This document shows positions 26,721 to 35,793 of a DNA stretch of 64,000 bases, one piece after another. Position 1 is the first letter of the stretch. Each line of letters opens with the position of its first letter. Under the pieces are notes generated by a model that saw only the letters and a program-made list of their open reading frames with translations, was not told where the DNA came from and made no database searches. Origin of the DNA: Pseudomonadales bacterium (GTDB taxonomy: Bacteria; Pseudomonadota; Gammaproteobacteria; Pseudomonadales; UBA5518); the NCBI GenBank assembly GCA_022072145.1, contig JAJVIG010000005.1, positions 186,001 through 250,000 on the forward strand. Direction: 5' to 3'. Both the position numbers and the translations under genes were made by a program.

Positions 26721-27721
26721 TGGGGGGGCTCGCGTGCGACCAGCGCGGCCGCGGCGCGCAGCACCCCCATGCCGGCGTCCGCGCGGTAGGCGTGTTCGGC
26801 GATGTATCGGCGGAAACGCTTGCCGCCAGGGCATCCGTGGAACAGTCCCAGCACGTGGCGGCTCAGCTGGCACAGCCGCCGTCCGTGCGCGAGTTCGCGC
26901 TCCACGTACGGCAGGAAGGCTTCCAGCGCCTCGTGGCGCGTGCGCAGCGGGTCGGTGTCGCCGAACAGCCGCGAATCCACGCGCGCGAGCAACCAGGGAT
27001 CATGATACGCGGCGCGCCCAAGCATCACGCCGTCCACATGCTCGAGGTGTGCGGTGCACGCATCGAGCGAGGCTATGCCGCCGTTGATCACGATCCGCAG
27101 CGCCGGGAAGTCCTGTTTCAGGCGGTACACGGTCGGGTAGTGCAGCGGCGGGATCTCGCGATTCTCCTTCGGTGACAGGCCCTGCAGCCAGGCCTTGCGC
27201 GCGTGCACGATCACCGTCCGCGCGCCTGCCGCGGCGATCGTGGAGACGAACGCGGCGAGTTCCTCGTACGAATCACGCAGGTCGATGCCGATGCGGCATT
27301 TCACGGTGACCGGCACCGCCACCGCGGCTTGCATCGCGGCGACGCAGTCGGCGACCAGCGCGGGTTCGGCCATCAGGCAGGCGCCGAAGCGCCCCGATTG
27401 CACGCGGTCCGACGGACAGCCGCAGTTCAGGTTGATCTCGTCGTAACCCCGGTCAGCGCCGATGCGTGCCGCCAGGGCGAGCTCGCGCGGATCGCTGCCG
27501 CCGAGTTGCAGCGCGAGCGGGTGCTCGGCGGCGTCGAAGTCGAGCAGTCGCGCGCGATCGCCGTGCACGATCGCGGCGCTGGTCACCATCTCCGTGTAGA
27601 GCCGCACGCGGCGCGACAGCAGGCGCGCGAAATACCTGTAGTGGCGATCGGTCCACTCCATCATCGGGGCGATGGCGAAGCGCCATGCGCAGGAAGGCGC
27701 TGAATTTCCGGTGCTATCCAT
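26714..27721 (-). CDS. dusA: tRNA-dihydrouridine synthase A
   Basis: A 335-residue FMN-dependent Dus enzyme. FAIAPMMEWTDRHYRYFARLL at the start, LQLGGSDP, YDEINLNCGCPSDRVQSGRFGACLM (catalytic Cys in the NCGCPS loop), VKCRIGID, VIVHARKAWLQGLSPKENREIPPL and NGGI match DusA, which reduces U20/U20a in the tRNA D-loop. The length fits the E. coli enzyme. The stop codon is the TAG of a type B repeat. It is divergent from the dehydrogenase operon, across a 227-bp region holding a perfect palindrome. Confidence 0.95.
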   Translation of the reverse strand: MDSTGNSAPSCAWRFAIAPMMEWTDRHYRYFARLLSRRVRLYTEMVTSAAIVHGDRARLLDFDAAEHPLALQLGGSDPRELALAARIGADRGYDEINLNCGCPSDRVQSGRFGACLMAEPALVADCVAAMQAAVAVPVTVKCRIGIDLRDSYEELAAFVSTIAAAGARTVIVHARKAWLQGLSPKENREIPPLHYPTVYRLKQDFPALRIVINGGIASLDACTAHLEHVDGVMLGRAAYHDPWLLARVDSRLFGDTDPLRTRHEALEAFLPYVERELAHGRRLCQLSRHVLGLFHGCPGGKRFRRYIAEHAYRADAGMGVLRAAAALVAREPPHP

Positions 27722-27869
27722 TTCGATCGAGGACGGGCTGTGTTCCGGGGTGATGTGCGACTGGCTCCGGGGGAGGGCATGCCATGACCGTGTGCAAGCC
27801 TAAGACGAAAGCGGGTGCCGTGGAAGCGTGAAGCCGCTGCCACGCGTCCCTTGCTGCAGGAACACCAGG

Positions 27870-27889
27870 CTTCATGCGATCGCATGAAG
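27870..27889. promoter_or_regulatory. Perfect 20-bp palindrome, candidate operator
   Basis: The half-site CTTCATGCGA is followed at once by its exact complement (TCGCATGAAG). It lies 60 bp before the chosen start of the E1 alpha gene and about 150 bp from dusA. This is the size and symmetry of a dimeric repressor or activator site. No regulator gene is adjacent. Confidence 0.55.
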
Positions 27890-27948
27890 ACGAGATGCGC
27901 GATTGCCTTCATCGTTCGATCGGCAACAAAAACCCAGAGGACCGGCGC

Positions 27949-28923
27949 ATGGCATTCTCCGTACCCGGACCGGGACCGCGCACGCGCTCCGATCCCGACT
28001 TTACAGAGACCCTGTACCACCGCATGGCGATCACGCGTGCGATCGAGACACGCATGGAACGCCATGTGCGAGAGCACCGCTTCGCGGGCTGGTGGCATCC
28101 GGGCGAGGGGCAGGAAGCGGCCGGCATCGGCGCCACCGCCGCCATGAAGCATGAGGACTACCTGTTCTACCAGGGCCGGGGTTGCTCGTGGGCGATCGGC
28201 AAGGGCATGGCGCCCGATCCGATCCTCGGCGATCTGCTCGGCAAGGTCACCGGCGCCACGCGTGGCAAGGGCGGCGGCGTGCCGCACTGGGTCGACTATT
28301 CGATCGGCGTGATGGGCGAGGGTGCGACGCTCGGCAGTGTCTACCCGCTCGCGGCCGGTGCGGCGCTGGCGGCGAAGTTGCGCCGCAGCGGGCAGGTGGC
28401 ACTCGCGAACTTCGGCGACGGCACCGCCTCGCGCGGAACGTTTCACGAAACGCTGGTTCACGCGGCGGCGTGGAAGCTGCCGCTGATCTATTTCTGCGAG
28501 AACAACGGTCTGTTGGTCGGCACGAAGCTCGGCGCTGTGTGTCCCACCGAAAACATCGCGGACTTCGCGGCGGGTTACGGGATTCCAGGCGTGATCGTCG
28601 ATGGCCAGGACGCCGTCGCGGTGCACGAGGCCACGGCAGCCGCGATCGCGCGCGCCCGTGCCGGCGAAGGACCCACGCTGATCGAAGCCAAGGTGTTCCG
28701 TCGCCGTGGTCACTATGCAGGTGACCCGCAGAATTATCGTGACGCGCGCTACGCCGAACAGTACCGGGATCCGCTCCCGGTCCTGGGTGAGCACCTGGCG
28801 CCCGAGGTTGCGAAGGCGTTGCGCGATGCGGCCGAGGCGCAGGTACAGACGGCGTACGAGGCGGCGATGGCCGCGGCGTCGCCGGATCCGTCCGTCATCT
28901 ACCGGAATCTCTATCATGGCTGA
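27949..28923 (+). CDS. 2-oxo acid / acetoin dehydrogenase E1 component, alpha subunit
   Basis: A 324-residue thiamine-diphosphate-dependent E1 alpha subunit. The ThDP-binding motif GDG...NN is seen as NFGDGTASRGTFHETLVHAA through YFCENN, and the substrate region has GQEAAGIGATAAM and GRGCSWAIGKG. The length matches acetoin dehydrogenase AcoA better than the larger pyruvate or branched-chain E1 alphas, but the substrate is not certain. ATG 27949 follows CAGAGGACC. A longer frame back to 27874 would run over the palindrome. Its stop overlaps the start of the beta subunit by 8 bp. Confidence 0.85.
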   Translation: MAFSVPGPGPRTRSDPDFTETLYHRMAITRAIETRMERHVREHRFAGWWHPGEGQEAAGIGATAAMKHEDYLFYQGRGCSWAIGKGMAPDPILGDLLGKVTGATRGKGGGVPHWVDYSIGVMGEGATLGSVYPLAAGAALAAKLRRSGQVALANFGDGTASRGTFHETLVHAAAWKLPLIYFCENNGLLVGTKLGAVCPTENIADFAAGYGIPGVIVDGQDAVAVHEATAAAIARARAGEGPTLIEAKVFRRRGHYAGDPQNYRDARYAEQYRDPLPVLGEHLAPEVAKALRDAAEAQVQTAYEAAMAAASPDPSVIYRNLYHG

Positions 28924-29908
28924 GCAACGCACGACGACGATGCCGTACAACGCGGCGATGGGCCTTGCACTGGTGGAGGAGATGCGCCGCGACGAGCGGA
29001 TCTTCGTTCTCGGCCAGGGCGTCGCCACCGGTGGCTGGTTCGGTGCGGAGAAGGGTCTTGCGGCCGAGTTCGGTACCGAGCGCGTGATCGATAGCGGCAT
29101 CGCCGAAGCCTTCGAGGCCGGTGTCGCGGCCGGTGCCGCGATCGCCGGCATGAAGCCGGTGATCAACATGGGCTTCGGCGATTTCGCGCTGATCGCCGGC
29201 GACGAGATCTTCCAGAAGCTTGGCAAGTGGCGCTATATGCACGGCCTCGACGTGGCGATGACCGCCGTCGTGATCTTCCCGATCGGCGTCATGGGCGGCG
29301 CGGGTTCCGAGCACTCGAGCTGCCCCGAGGTGCTGGGCATGCATTTCCCCGGGCTCAAGGTCGTGGTTCCCTCGACCGCGGCCGATGCCAAGGGCCTGAT
29401 GACGGCCGCCTTGCGCGAGCCGAACCCTGTGCTGTTCCACAGCGTCAACAGCCTGGGCTTCCAGAAGGGCGAGGTGCCGCTCGACCCGGAGTTCATCGTG
29501 CCGATCGGCAAGGGCATCGTGCGTCGCCCCGGCAACGCGCTGACCGCGATCACCTACGGGTCGATGGTCGAGCGCACGCTCGCGGCGGCTGCGCGACTCG
29601 CCGGCGAGGGCATCGAGATCGAAGTGATCGACCTGCGCTCGCTGGTACCGCTCGACTGGGAACTGGTGCTCGCATCGGTCAGGCGCACGCACCGCGCCAT
29701 GATCGTGCACGAGGCCATGAAGACCGCCGGCCCCGGAGCCGAAATCGCGGCGCAGATCCAGGAGCGGGCGTTTTTCGACCTCGAGGCGCCGATCCGGCGG
29801 GTCGCGGCCAAGGACGTCCCGCTGCCGCAGCACAACGATCTCGAGCAGCTGTGCATTCCCTCGGTCGACGAGATTGCCGCAGCCGCGCGCGAGCTTCACG
29901 GTACCTGA
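28916..29908 (+). CDS. 2-oxo acid / acetoin dehydrogenase E1 component, beta subunit
   Basis: A 330-residue transketolase-like E1 beta subunit: MPYNAAMGLALVEEMRRDERIFVLGQGVATGGWFG, VIDSGIAEAFEAGVAAGAAIAGMKPV, then a C-terminal transketolase domain (ALTAITYGSMVERTL, IEIEVIDLRSLVPLDWELVLASV). It forms the alpha2-beta2 decarboxylase with the preceding gene and overlaps it. The sequence GGAGSEHSSCPEVLGMHFPGLKVVVPST is the usual phosphate/K+ loop region with the GxxxxQHSQ motif altered to GSEHSSC. Confidence 0.87.
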   Translation: MAEQRTTTMPYNAAMGLALVEEMRRDERIFVLGQGVATGGWFGAEKGLAAEFGTERVIDSGIAEAFEAGVAAGAAIAGMKPVINMGFGDFALIAGDEIFQKLGKWRYMHGLDVAMTAVVIFPIGVMGGAGSEHSSCPEVLGMHFPGLKVVVPSTAADAKGLMTAALREPNPVLFHSVNSLGFQKGEVPLDPEFIVPIGKGIVRRPGNALTAITYGSMVERTLAAAARLAGEGIEIEVIDLRSLVPLDWELVLASVRRTHRAMIVHEAMKTAGPGAEIAAQIQERAFFDLEAPIRRVAAKDVPLPQHNDLEQLCIPSVDEIAAAARELHGT

Positions 29909-29923
29909 GGAGGGAGCGCCCGG

Positions 29924-31126
29924 ATGACGACGCTGAAGGAGCTCCGCATCCCGCACATGGGGTCGGTGGAGAACGCGAAGCTGGTGGCTTGGCACATCGA
30001 GCCGGGGGCGGCCTACACCGCAGGCCAGGTCCTCTACGAGGTCGAGACCGACAAGACCCTGGCGGAGATCACCGCCGACGATGACGGTGTGCTTGCGCGC
30101 CGGGTCGCGGACGAAGGAGACGAGCTGAAGGTCGGCGACCTGGTCGGCTGGTGGACCGCGGCAGGCACCAGCGCCGAGGCGGTGGCCGCTGCGGTGGCGG
30201 GATCGGCGGGTTCGGATACGGGCCGACTCCCGCCGCGAGTGCGTCAGCTTGCGCGCGAGCATGCTGTGGACCTGGCGTCGCTGGTGGGCACGGGCCCTGG
30301 CGGGCGCATCACGGGTGACGATGTGTTGCGGGCGGCGGGTGTCGGTGACGCCGGCCCATCGTCGCCGAAGTCTGCACCTGCGGACGCATCCGGCGCGGCG
30401 GAAATCCCGGCCGGTTACGCCGCGATTCCCTGCGATGCGCGACCGAACTCGCTGCGACGACGTACCATCGCCCGTCGGCTTGCGGAGTCGGCGCGCACCG
30501 CGCCGCACCTCACCGCCGATATGCAGATCGATCTCGGCGCCATGCTGGCCGAGCGCGCCCGCCTCAACGCGCAGCGCAAGGCGCAGAACCTCGCGAGCCT
30601 GTCCGTGCTGAGCTTCGTCGCTGCCGCCGTCTGCCGGCTGCTCCCCGAGCACTCCGCGCTGAACGCGACCTTCACCGATTCGCACACGCTGCACTGGCAG
30701 GTCGTGAACCTGGGCATTGCGGTCGACACGCCGGAGGGGCTGGTCGTGCCGGTGATACGGGACGCGGGGCGCTTGTCGCTGGTGGAACTGAATGATGCGA
30801 TTGCCGGGGCTGCGACACGGGCACGCGAAGGGACGCTGCGCGCCGGGGAGCTCGAGGGTGGAACCTTCACGATCTCGAACCCGGGTTCGCTGGGGCCGGT
30901 GCTGCGCGCCGAGGCGATCATCAACCCGCCGCAGGTTGCCTTGCTGGGGCTTCCAGGCATGCTGCATGCACCGGTTGCGATCGAGGACGGGAACGGCGGC
31001 CATCGTGTCGAGGTGCGACCCGTGCTGCGCCCCTCGCTCACGTTCGATCACCGCGCGCTCGATGGCGGCCAGGTGATCGGGTTCCTGAACGCGCTCGTGC
31101 GCGAACTCGAGACCATGCCCGGCTGA
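29924..31126 (+). CDS. Dihydrolipoamide acyltransferase (E2)
   Basis: A 400-residue E2 with one N-terminal lipoyl domain (lipoyl lysine in YEVETDKTLAEI, Lys46), a peripheral-subunit-binding domain (PPRVRQLAREHAVDLASLVGTGPGGRITGDDVL) and the catalytic acyltransferase domain ending with FDHRALDGGQVIGFL (HxxxDG). It takes the acyl group from E1 to CoA. AGGAGGG precedes the ATG. No E3 (lipoamide dehydrogenase) gene follows, so the complex must share E3 with others. The operon continues with an APH-family kinase and an acyl-CoA dehydrogenase. Confidence 0.9.
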   Translation: MTTLKELRIPHMGSVENAKLVAWHIEPGAAYTAGQVLYEVETDKTLAEITADDDGVLARRVADEGDELKVGDLVGWWTAAGTSAEAVAAAVAGSAGSDTGRLPPRVRQLAREHAVDLASLVGTGPGGRITGDDVLRAAGVGDAGPSSPKSAPADASGAAEIPAGYAAIPCDARPNSLRRRTIARRLAESARTAPHLTADMQIDLGAMLAERARLNAQRKAQNLASLSVLSFVAAAVCRLLPEHSALNATFTDSHTLHWQVVNLGIAVDTPEGLVVPVIRDAGRLSLVELNDAIAGAATRAREGTLRAGELEGGTFTISNPGSLGPVLRAEAIINPPQVALLGLPGMLHAPVAIEDGNGGHRVEVRPVLRPSLTFDHRALDGGQVIGFLNALVRELETMPG

Positions 31127-31154
31127 GCCGGCATCACTGGCGAGGCAGCGTGCG

Positions 31155-32189
31155 ATGAGCGCAGCCGACCGACTCGACGGCACGAGCAGCGACTGCATGG
31201 TGCGACTGGACGAATTCCTGCGTCAGCGGATCGAGGGTGCGAGCGGCGCCATGGTGCTGAAGCGCATCGATGGTGGCCAGTCCAATCCGACCTTCTTCGT
31301 CGACTATGCGCAGCGGCGGCTGGTTCTGCGCAAGCGACCCGCCGGGCCGCTGTTGCCCTCGGCACACGCGATCGACCGCGAGTACCGCATCATGTCGGCG
31401 CTGGCGAACACCGGGGTTCCCGTCCCGCGCATGTTGCTGTACCACGCGGATCCCGACCTGATCGGCACCGCCTTCTACGTGATGGAGCGCGTGGAGGGAC
31501 GGGTGTTCGCCGACTGCAGCTTGCCCGGCGTTGCGGCGTGCGACCGTCGGTCCATGGTGCTGGCGATGGCCGAGACCCTGGCTGCGCTTCATCACGTCGA
31601 CTGGCGCGCGCAGGACCTCGCGGACTTCGGGCGCCAGGGCAACTACTTCGAGCGCCAGATCGCGCGCTGGTCACGGCAGTGGGCATTGTCCAGGACGCGC
31701 GAGATTCCCGAAGTGGAGCAGTTGATCCAGTGGCTGCCCGCGCATCTGCCGGACGACGATGTCACGACGATCGCCCACGGCGATTTCCGGATCGGCAACC
31801 TGATGTTCCACCCGACCGAGCCGCGCGTGGTTGCGGTGCTCGACTGGGAACTCGCCACCCTGGGGCACCCGCTCGCGGATCTTGCCTACAGTGCACTTGC
31901 GTGGCGGCTGCGGAGCGACGAATACATGGGCATGCGGGACCGCGATCTCGCGGCGCTCGGCATCCCGACGCAGGCCGAGTACCTGGACGCCTATAGCGCA
32001 TGTGCGCCGGAGTCCGGTTGTCTCGTGCCATTCCACAGCGCGTTCGCGCTGTTCCGGCTCGCGGTGATCTTCGAGGGCATCGCCTCGCGTGCCGCGAGCG
32101 GCGTGGCCAGTGCGGAAAACGCGCAGGACGTGGGGCGTCTCGGTGTGGTATTCGCACGACGCGCCATCGAAGCCATCGAATCCGCGTAG
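31155..32189 (+). CDS. APH-family phosphotransferase (ACAD10/11-like kinase domain)
   Basis: A 344-residue aminoglycoside-phosphotransferase-fold protein. It has GGQSNPTFFVDYAQRRLVLRKRP (nucleotide loop and lysine), the Brenner motif TIAHGDFRIGNLMFHP and the metal motif AVLDWELATLGHPLADLAY. It is immediately followed by an acyl-CoA dehydrogenase, an arrangement like the fused human ACAD10/ACAD11, where the kinase phosphorylates 4-hydroxyacyl-CoA and the dehydrogenase domain acts on the product. That role is an inference from neighbourhood. It lies 28 bp after E2. Confidence 0.85.
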   Translation: MSAADRLDGTSSDCMVRLDEFLRQRIEGASGAMVLKRIDGGQSNPTFFVDYAQRRLVLRKRPAGPLLPSAHAIDREYRIMSALANTGVPVPRMLLYHADPDLIGTAFYVMERVEGRVFADCSLPGVAACDRRSMVLAMAETLAALHHVDWRAQDLADFGRQGNYFERQIARWSRQWALSRTREIPEVEQLIQWLPAHLPDDDVTTIAHGDFRIGNLMFHPTEPRVVAVLDWELATLGHPLADLAYSALAWRLRSDEYMGMRDRDLAALGIPTQAEYLDAYSACAPESGCLVPFHSAFALFRLAVIFEGIASRAASGVASAENAQDVGRLGVVFARRAIEAIESA

Positions 32190-32203
32190 AGGGGGGGCAG
32201 GCG

Positions 32204-33466
32204 ATGGACTTCGAGTACGCCGGGGCGGTACAGCAGATGCGGCAGTGCCTGCAGGCGTTCATGCGCCAGCACGTGCTGCCACGCAACGATGCCTGGTTGC
32301 GTGCTGCCGGGGGCGGGAGGTACCCGCTCGACGTTGTCGAGCCCCTCAAGGCGAGGGCACGCGACGAAGCACTCTGGAACCTGTTCCTGCCGGGCCTGCG
32401 CGACGACGAGCCGGGAACACGGCTCGGCAACCTCGAATACGCGCCGCTTGCCGAGATCATGGGGCGCGTGCCCTGGTCCCCGGAGGTGTTCAACTGCAAC
32501 GCGCCCGACACCGGCAACATGGAGTTGCTGCACCTGTTCGCCACCGGGGAGCAGCGCGAGCGATGGCTCGAACCGCTGCTGGACGGATCGATCCGCTCCT
32601 GCTTCGCGATGACCGAGCCGGACGTGGCCTCGTCGGACGCGACCAACATCCGCACCTCGATCCGGAGCGAGGGCGACGAGTTGGTGATCAACGGCCGCAA
32701 GTGGTTCACGACCGGCGCCATGCATCCGAACTGCCGGCTGTGCATCGTCATGGGCATCACCGACGAGCAGGCATCGCCGCACCAGCGTCACTCGATGGTG
32801 CTGGTGCCGATGGATACGCCGGGTCTGCACGTGCTGCGCAACGTCCCGATCATGCATCACCACGCGCCCGAGGGGCATTGCGAGCTGCTGTTGCGCAACG
32901 TGCGGGTGCCGCGATCGAACCTGCTCGGCGAGGCCGGAAGGGGCTTTGCGCTCGCCCAGGCGCGCTTGGGCCCCGGGCGTGTGCACCACTGCATGCGCAC
33001 CATTGGGCAGTGCGAGCTCGCGCTGGAGCTCATGTGCGAGCGCGCGCTGACGCGCAAGGCCTTCGGCAGGCACCTTGCCGAGCATGCCAATGTCCAGGAC
33101 TGGATCGCATGGTCGCGGGTCGAGATCGACCAGGCACGACTGCTCGTGCTGCGCGCGGCCGCGACGATGGATCGCCACGGCAACGGCGCGGCGAAGGTGG
33201 ATGTGTCCGCGATCAAGCTGGTCGCCGCGCGCCTGCAGACGCTGGTCGTCGATCGCGCGATCCAGGTCTTCGGATCCATGGGGCTGACACCCGACACACC
33301 GTTGTCGTTCCTGTGGACCTGGGGACGCGCGATGCATTTCCTCGACGGGCCGGACGAGGTGCACCTGCGGACGGTGGCGCGTGCCGAACTGGAACGCGCG
33401 CGCGGCGACCTCGGGTCCACCGCCCCGTACTACCCGACACCGCGGTACGTCGACGAACCGCAATGA
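32204..33466 (+). CDS. Acyl-CoA dehydrogenase (ACAD11-like)
   Basis: A 420-residue FAD-dependent acyl-CoA dehydrogenase. SCFAMTEPDVASSDATNI is the FAD/substrate loop, VINGRKWFTTGAM the middle domain, and RTIGQCELALELMCERALTRKAFGRHLAEHANVQDWIA the C-terminal helical signature. The end (QVFGSMGLTPDTPLSFLWTWGRAMHFLDGPDEVHLRTVAR) is typical of the ACAD10/11 group. Starts at ATG 32204, 15 bp after the kinase gene. It would oxidise an acyl-CoA to the enoyl-CoA. Probably the last gene of the operon that begins with E1 alpha. Confidence 0.9.
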   Translation: MDFEYAGAVQQMRQCLQAFMRQHVLPRNDAWLRAAGGGRYPLDVVEPLKARARDEALWNLFLPGLRDDEPGTRLGNLEYAPLAEIMGRVPWSPEVFNCNAPDTGNMELLHLFATGEQRERWLEPLLDGSIRSCFAMTEPDVASSDATNIRTSIRSEGDELVINGRKWFTTGAMHPNCRLCIVMGITDEQASPHQRHSMVLVPMDTPGLHVLRNVPIMHHHAPEGHCELLLRNVRVPRSNLLGEAGRGFALAQARLGPGRVHHCMRTIGQCELALELMCERALTRKAFGRHLAEHANVQDWIAWSRVEIDQARLLVLRAAATMDRHGNGAAKVDVSAIKLVAARLQTLVVDRAIQVFGSMGLTPDTPLSFLWTWGRAMHFLDGPDEVHLRTVARAELERARGDLGSTAPYYPTPRYVDEPQ

Positions 33467-33541
33467 GCGCCCCGTGCGGCGAGGTGTGAGGCCGCCGTGG
33501 CCACTGCGTTTCGTTCCGGCGAACGGCGCCGGCGCGGATGC

Positions 33542-34627
33542 TCAGATACGGCGCACCTCGGCGTCGAGCAGGGGATGCTCGCCAGCACCTATCCAGCGCC
33601 AGCACATCGTGCCCGTGCCGTGCCCGGCGGTATCGATCCAGTTCGGCAACCCGGGATCGCGGTGTGCGACATGGATCCGGACGCTGCCGTCGGGCTCGTA
33701 GCGAGCGGTGTGCTTGTTGACGTGGATCCGGTGGTAGCGGTAGTCGAGCGATTCCATCCACCAGTTGCTCAGCTGGAAGTTCCAGCTCTGGCATTGCGGT
33801 ATGCGCGGCGCGGTGATGACCAGCATTTCGTCGGGTGCGAGACGCCATGCGCCATGGAAGTAAAAGATGTTGGGGTCGCCGCCGATCCTGCGGCAGTACT
33901 CCTGGTCCGCCGGTGGCAGCCGATTCAGCGTCGGCAGAAAGCTCTCGGCCCAGTTCTCGAACATCACGGCGCTGCCGTGCACGAAGCCGACCGCACCCTG
34001 CAGTGCGCGCATGAGCTGTGCGGCATCGAGCGGTTGCGGATACTCGCCTGCCGCGCCGATGCGCTCGATCCGCAATTCCGCGGGACGTTCGCTGCGTCGA
34101 TCCTGAAAGGTCTGCCGCACATTGATCGAGTTGGTCGCGGGCCCCATGCGAAGCCAGTTGCCCGGGTGTTCGCGCTGGCTCACGATCAGCTCGAAGCGTC
34201 CGTCCGGGCCGATCTGCATGTCCCTGGCATCGATGTAGCCCGTGGTCTCCATGCCGCCGCCCGACGCGTACCGGTTGATCACGGCACCGAAGCCCAGGTA
34301 GTCGACGGTGCCGCGGGTACCGCTGATGCGGTAGTCGTGGGCGGCGTCGATCGCGCAACTCTCGTAGCGGTTGTCGGGATTGTCCGCGCCAAGCTTGAGC
34401 GTCTCGTGCGCAGGACACCGCAGTTGGGGGAAGAGCGGGTCACCGTACTCGAGGAACGCCTCCAGCCCACCGCGCAGCAGCCGGCTCAGGTAGCGGTAGC
34501 CCTCGGCCGCCGTCAACGCGTCCCTGGGTACCTGGTCGCCGAGCACCAGCGGGCCGATCGCTTTCAGGCGGTCGCAGAAGTCCGCCCAAGCCGAACCGTC
34601 GAGAATTGCGCGTTCTGCATCGTTCAC
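33542..34627 (-). CDS. DUF1214-like protein
   Basis: A 361-residue cytoplasmic protein with no signal peptide. The C-terminal third (MLVITAPRIPQCQSWNFQLSN, HRDPGLPNWIDTAGHGTGTMCWRW) resembles DUF1214 proteins, common beside steroid and fatty-acid genes but of unknown reaction. The start is decided by a textbook ribosome site: AGGAGG at 34634-34639, six bases before GTG 34627. An ATG at 34642 lies upstream of that site and is unlikely. It is divergent from a luciferase-like oxidoreductase, sharing a 259-bp intergenic region in which no clear operator was seen. Confidence 0.6.
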   Translation of the reverse strand: MNDAERAILDGSAWADFCDRLKAIGPLVLGDQVPRDALTAAEGYRYLSRLLRGGLEAFLEYGDPLFPQLRCPAHETLKLGADNPDNRYESCAIDAAHDYRISGTRGTVDYLGFGAVINRYASGGGMETTGYIDARDMQIGPDGRFELIVSQREHPGNWLRMGPATNSINVRQTFQDRRSERPAELRIERIGAAGEYPQPLDAAQLMRALQGAVGFVHGSAVMFENWAESFLPTLNRLPPADQEYCRRIGGDPNIFYFHGAWRLAPDEMLVITAPRIPQCQSWNFQLSNWWMESLDYRYHRIHVNKHTARYEPDGSVRIHVAHRDPGLPNWIDTAGHGTGTMCWRWIGAGEHPLLDAEVRRI

Positions 34628-34886
34628 CGGGAACCTCCTCATTGATTCGACGGAGTCGGGCCATGCGCGGATTTCAGCGCCTGCGCCCGCTTTGTGCAAC
34701 CCGTTGCAGGGGACGGACTGCCCATGAGGTGCCGAAATCTCATTCGAACGGGTGATGTCGGCCAATTCCGGGTGCCTCACGACATCCGCCATCTGCTCGG
34801 CCGGCGATTCATCTACCGGGATGATGCTGCCGGCGCTCGTCCGTTTCATGCTGCGCGACACGGCCAATGCGAGGAGCGCCACCGCC

Positions 34887-35756
34887 ATGCAATTCGGAGT
34901 TTCGATCGCCTTCACCGATCCCGCGGACTTCGTTCCGCTCGCGGTTGCGGCCGAGCACAGCGGCTTCGACGTCGTCACGCTGCCGGATCACCTGATCTAC
35001 CCGCAAACGCTTTCCGTCCCGTATCCCTACACGCCGGACGGCGTGCCGCGCTTCGCTGCGGACGACCCGTTCGTCGATCCCTGGCTGGCAGCCGTGGCGA
35101 TGGCGACCGCGACGAAGAAGCTGTGGTTCTACACCAGCGTCTACGTGCTTCCGGCGCGCAACCCCTTTCATGTCGCGAAGCTGCTTTCCAGCGCGGCCGC
35201 CCTGACCGGCAATCGCATCGCGCTCGGCGCCGGCATGGGCTGGATGCCGGAGGAGTTCGCCGCCGGTGGCCAGCAGTTCGGGCAGCGCGGCAAGCGCGCC
35301 GACGAGATGATCACGGTGCTGCGCAAGCTCTGGTCGGGTGACTGGGTCGAGCACCACGGCGAGTTCTACGATTTCGCACCGCTCAAGATGCGTCCCGCCC
35401 CGACCGCGCCGATTCCGGTCTACGTCGGCGGCTTCTCGAAGCCCGCGCTGCGCCGCGCAGTGCAGAACGACGGCTGGATCGCGGACCTCCACAGCCTCGC
35501 TGAACTGCACGCCCTGATCGGGGAAGTGCGCACGCTGCGCGCGGCCTCGGAGCGCGCGGCGGAGCCGTTCCGGATCCTGTCCTTCGGCTGCAGCGACGCG
35601 TTCGGCGCCGACGGCTATCGCGCCATGCGCGACATGGGTGTCGACGTCGCATGCACGATGCCGTGGCTGTTCTATGGCGTCGATCCCAAGGCACCGGTCT
35701 CCGCCAAGATCGACGGCATCAAGCGTTTCGCGGACGACGTGATCGGCCGGTTGTGA
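34887..35756 (+). CDS. Luciferase-like (LLM class) oxidoreductase
   Basis: A 289-residue bacterial luciferase-fold flavin/F420-dependent oxidoreductase. It begins MQFGVSIAFTDPADFVPLAVAAEHSGFDVVTLPDHL and contains NRIALGAGMGWMPEEF, RGKRADEMITVLRKLWSG and PIPVYVGGFSKPALRRA, matching the LLM class F420-dependent group. Whether F420 or FMN is used cannot be told. GAGGAG precedes the ATG. A second member of the same class lies at 54792-55652. The genomic setting suggests lipid or steroid degradation. Confidence 0.85.
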   Translation: MQFGVSIAFTDPADFVPLAVAAEHSGFDVVTLPDHLIYPQTLSVPYPYTPDGVPRFAADDPFVDPWLAAVAMATATKKLWFYTSVYVLPARNPFHVAKLLSSAAALTGNRIALGAGMGWMPEEFAAGGQQFGQRGKRADEMITVLRKLWSGDWVEHHGEFYDFAPLKMRPAPTAPIPVYVGGFSKPALRRAVQNDGWIADLHSLAELHALIGEVRTLRAASERAAEPFRILSFGCSDAFGADGYRAMRDMGVDVACTMPWLFYGVDPKAPVSAKIDGIKRFADDVIGRL

Positions 35757-35793
35757 GGGGGGCACGCAGTCGGCGACCCGGAGCCTCCCTCCT

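Noticed and set aside
27874-27948. Longer N-terminus for the E1 alpha subunit starting at 27874
   Set aside because: That start would place the 20-bp palindrome inside the coding region and adds 25 residues that family members lack; ATG 27949 has a reasonable ribosome site.
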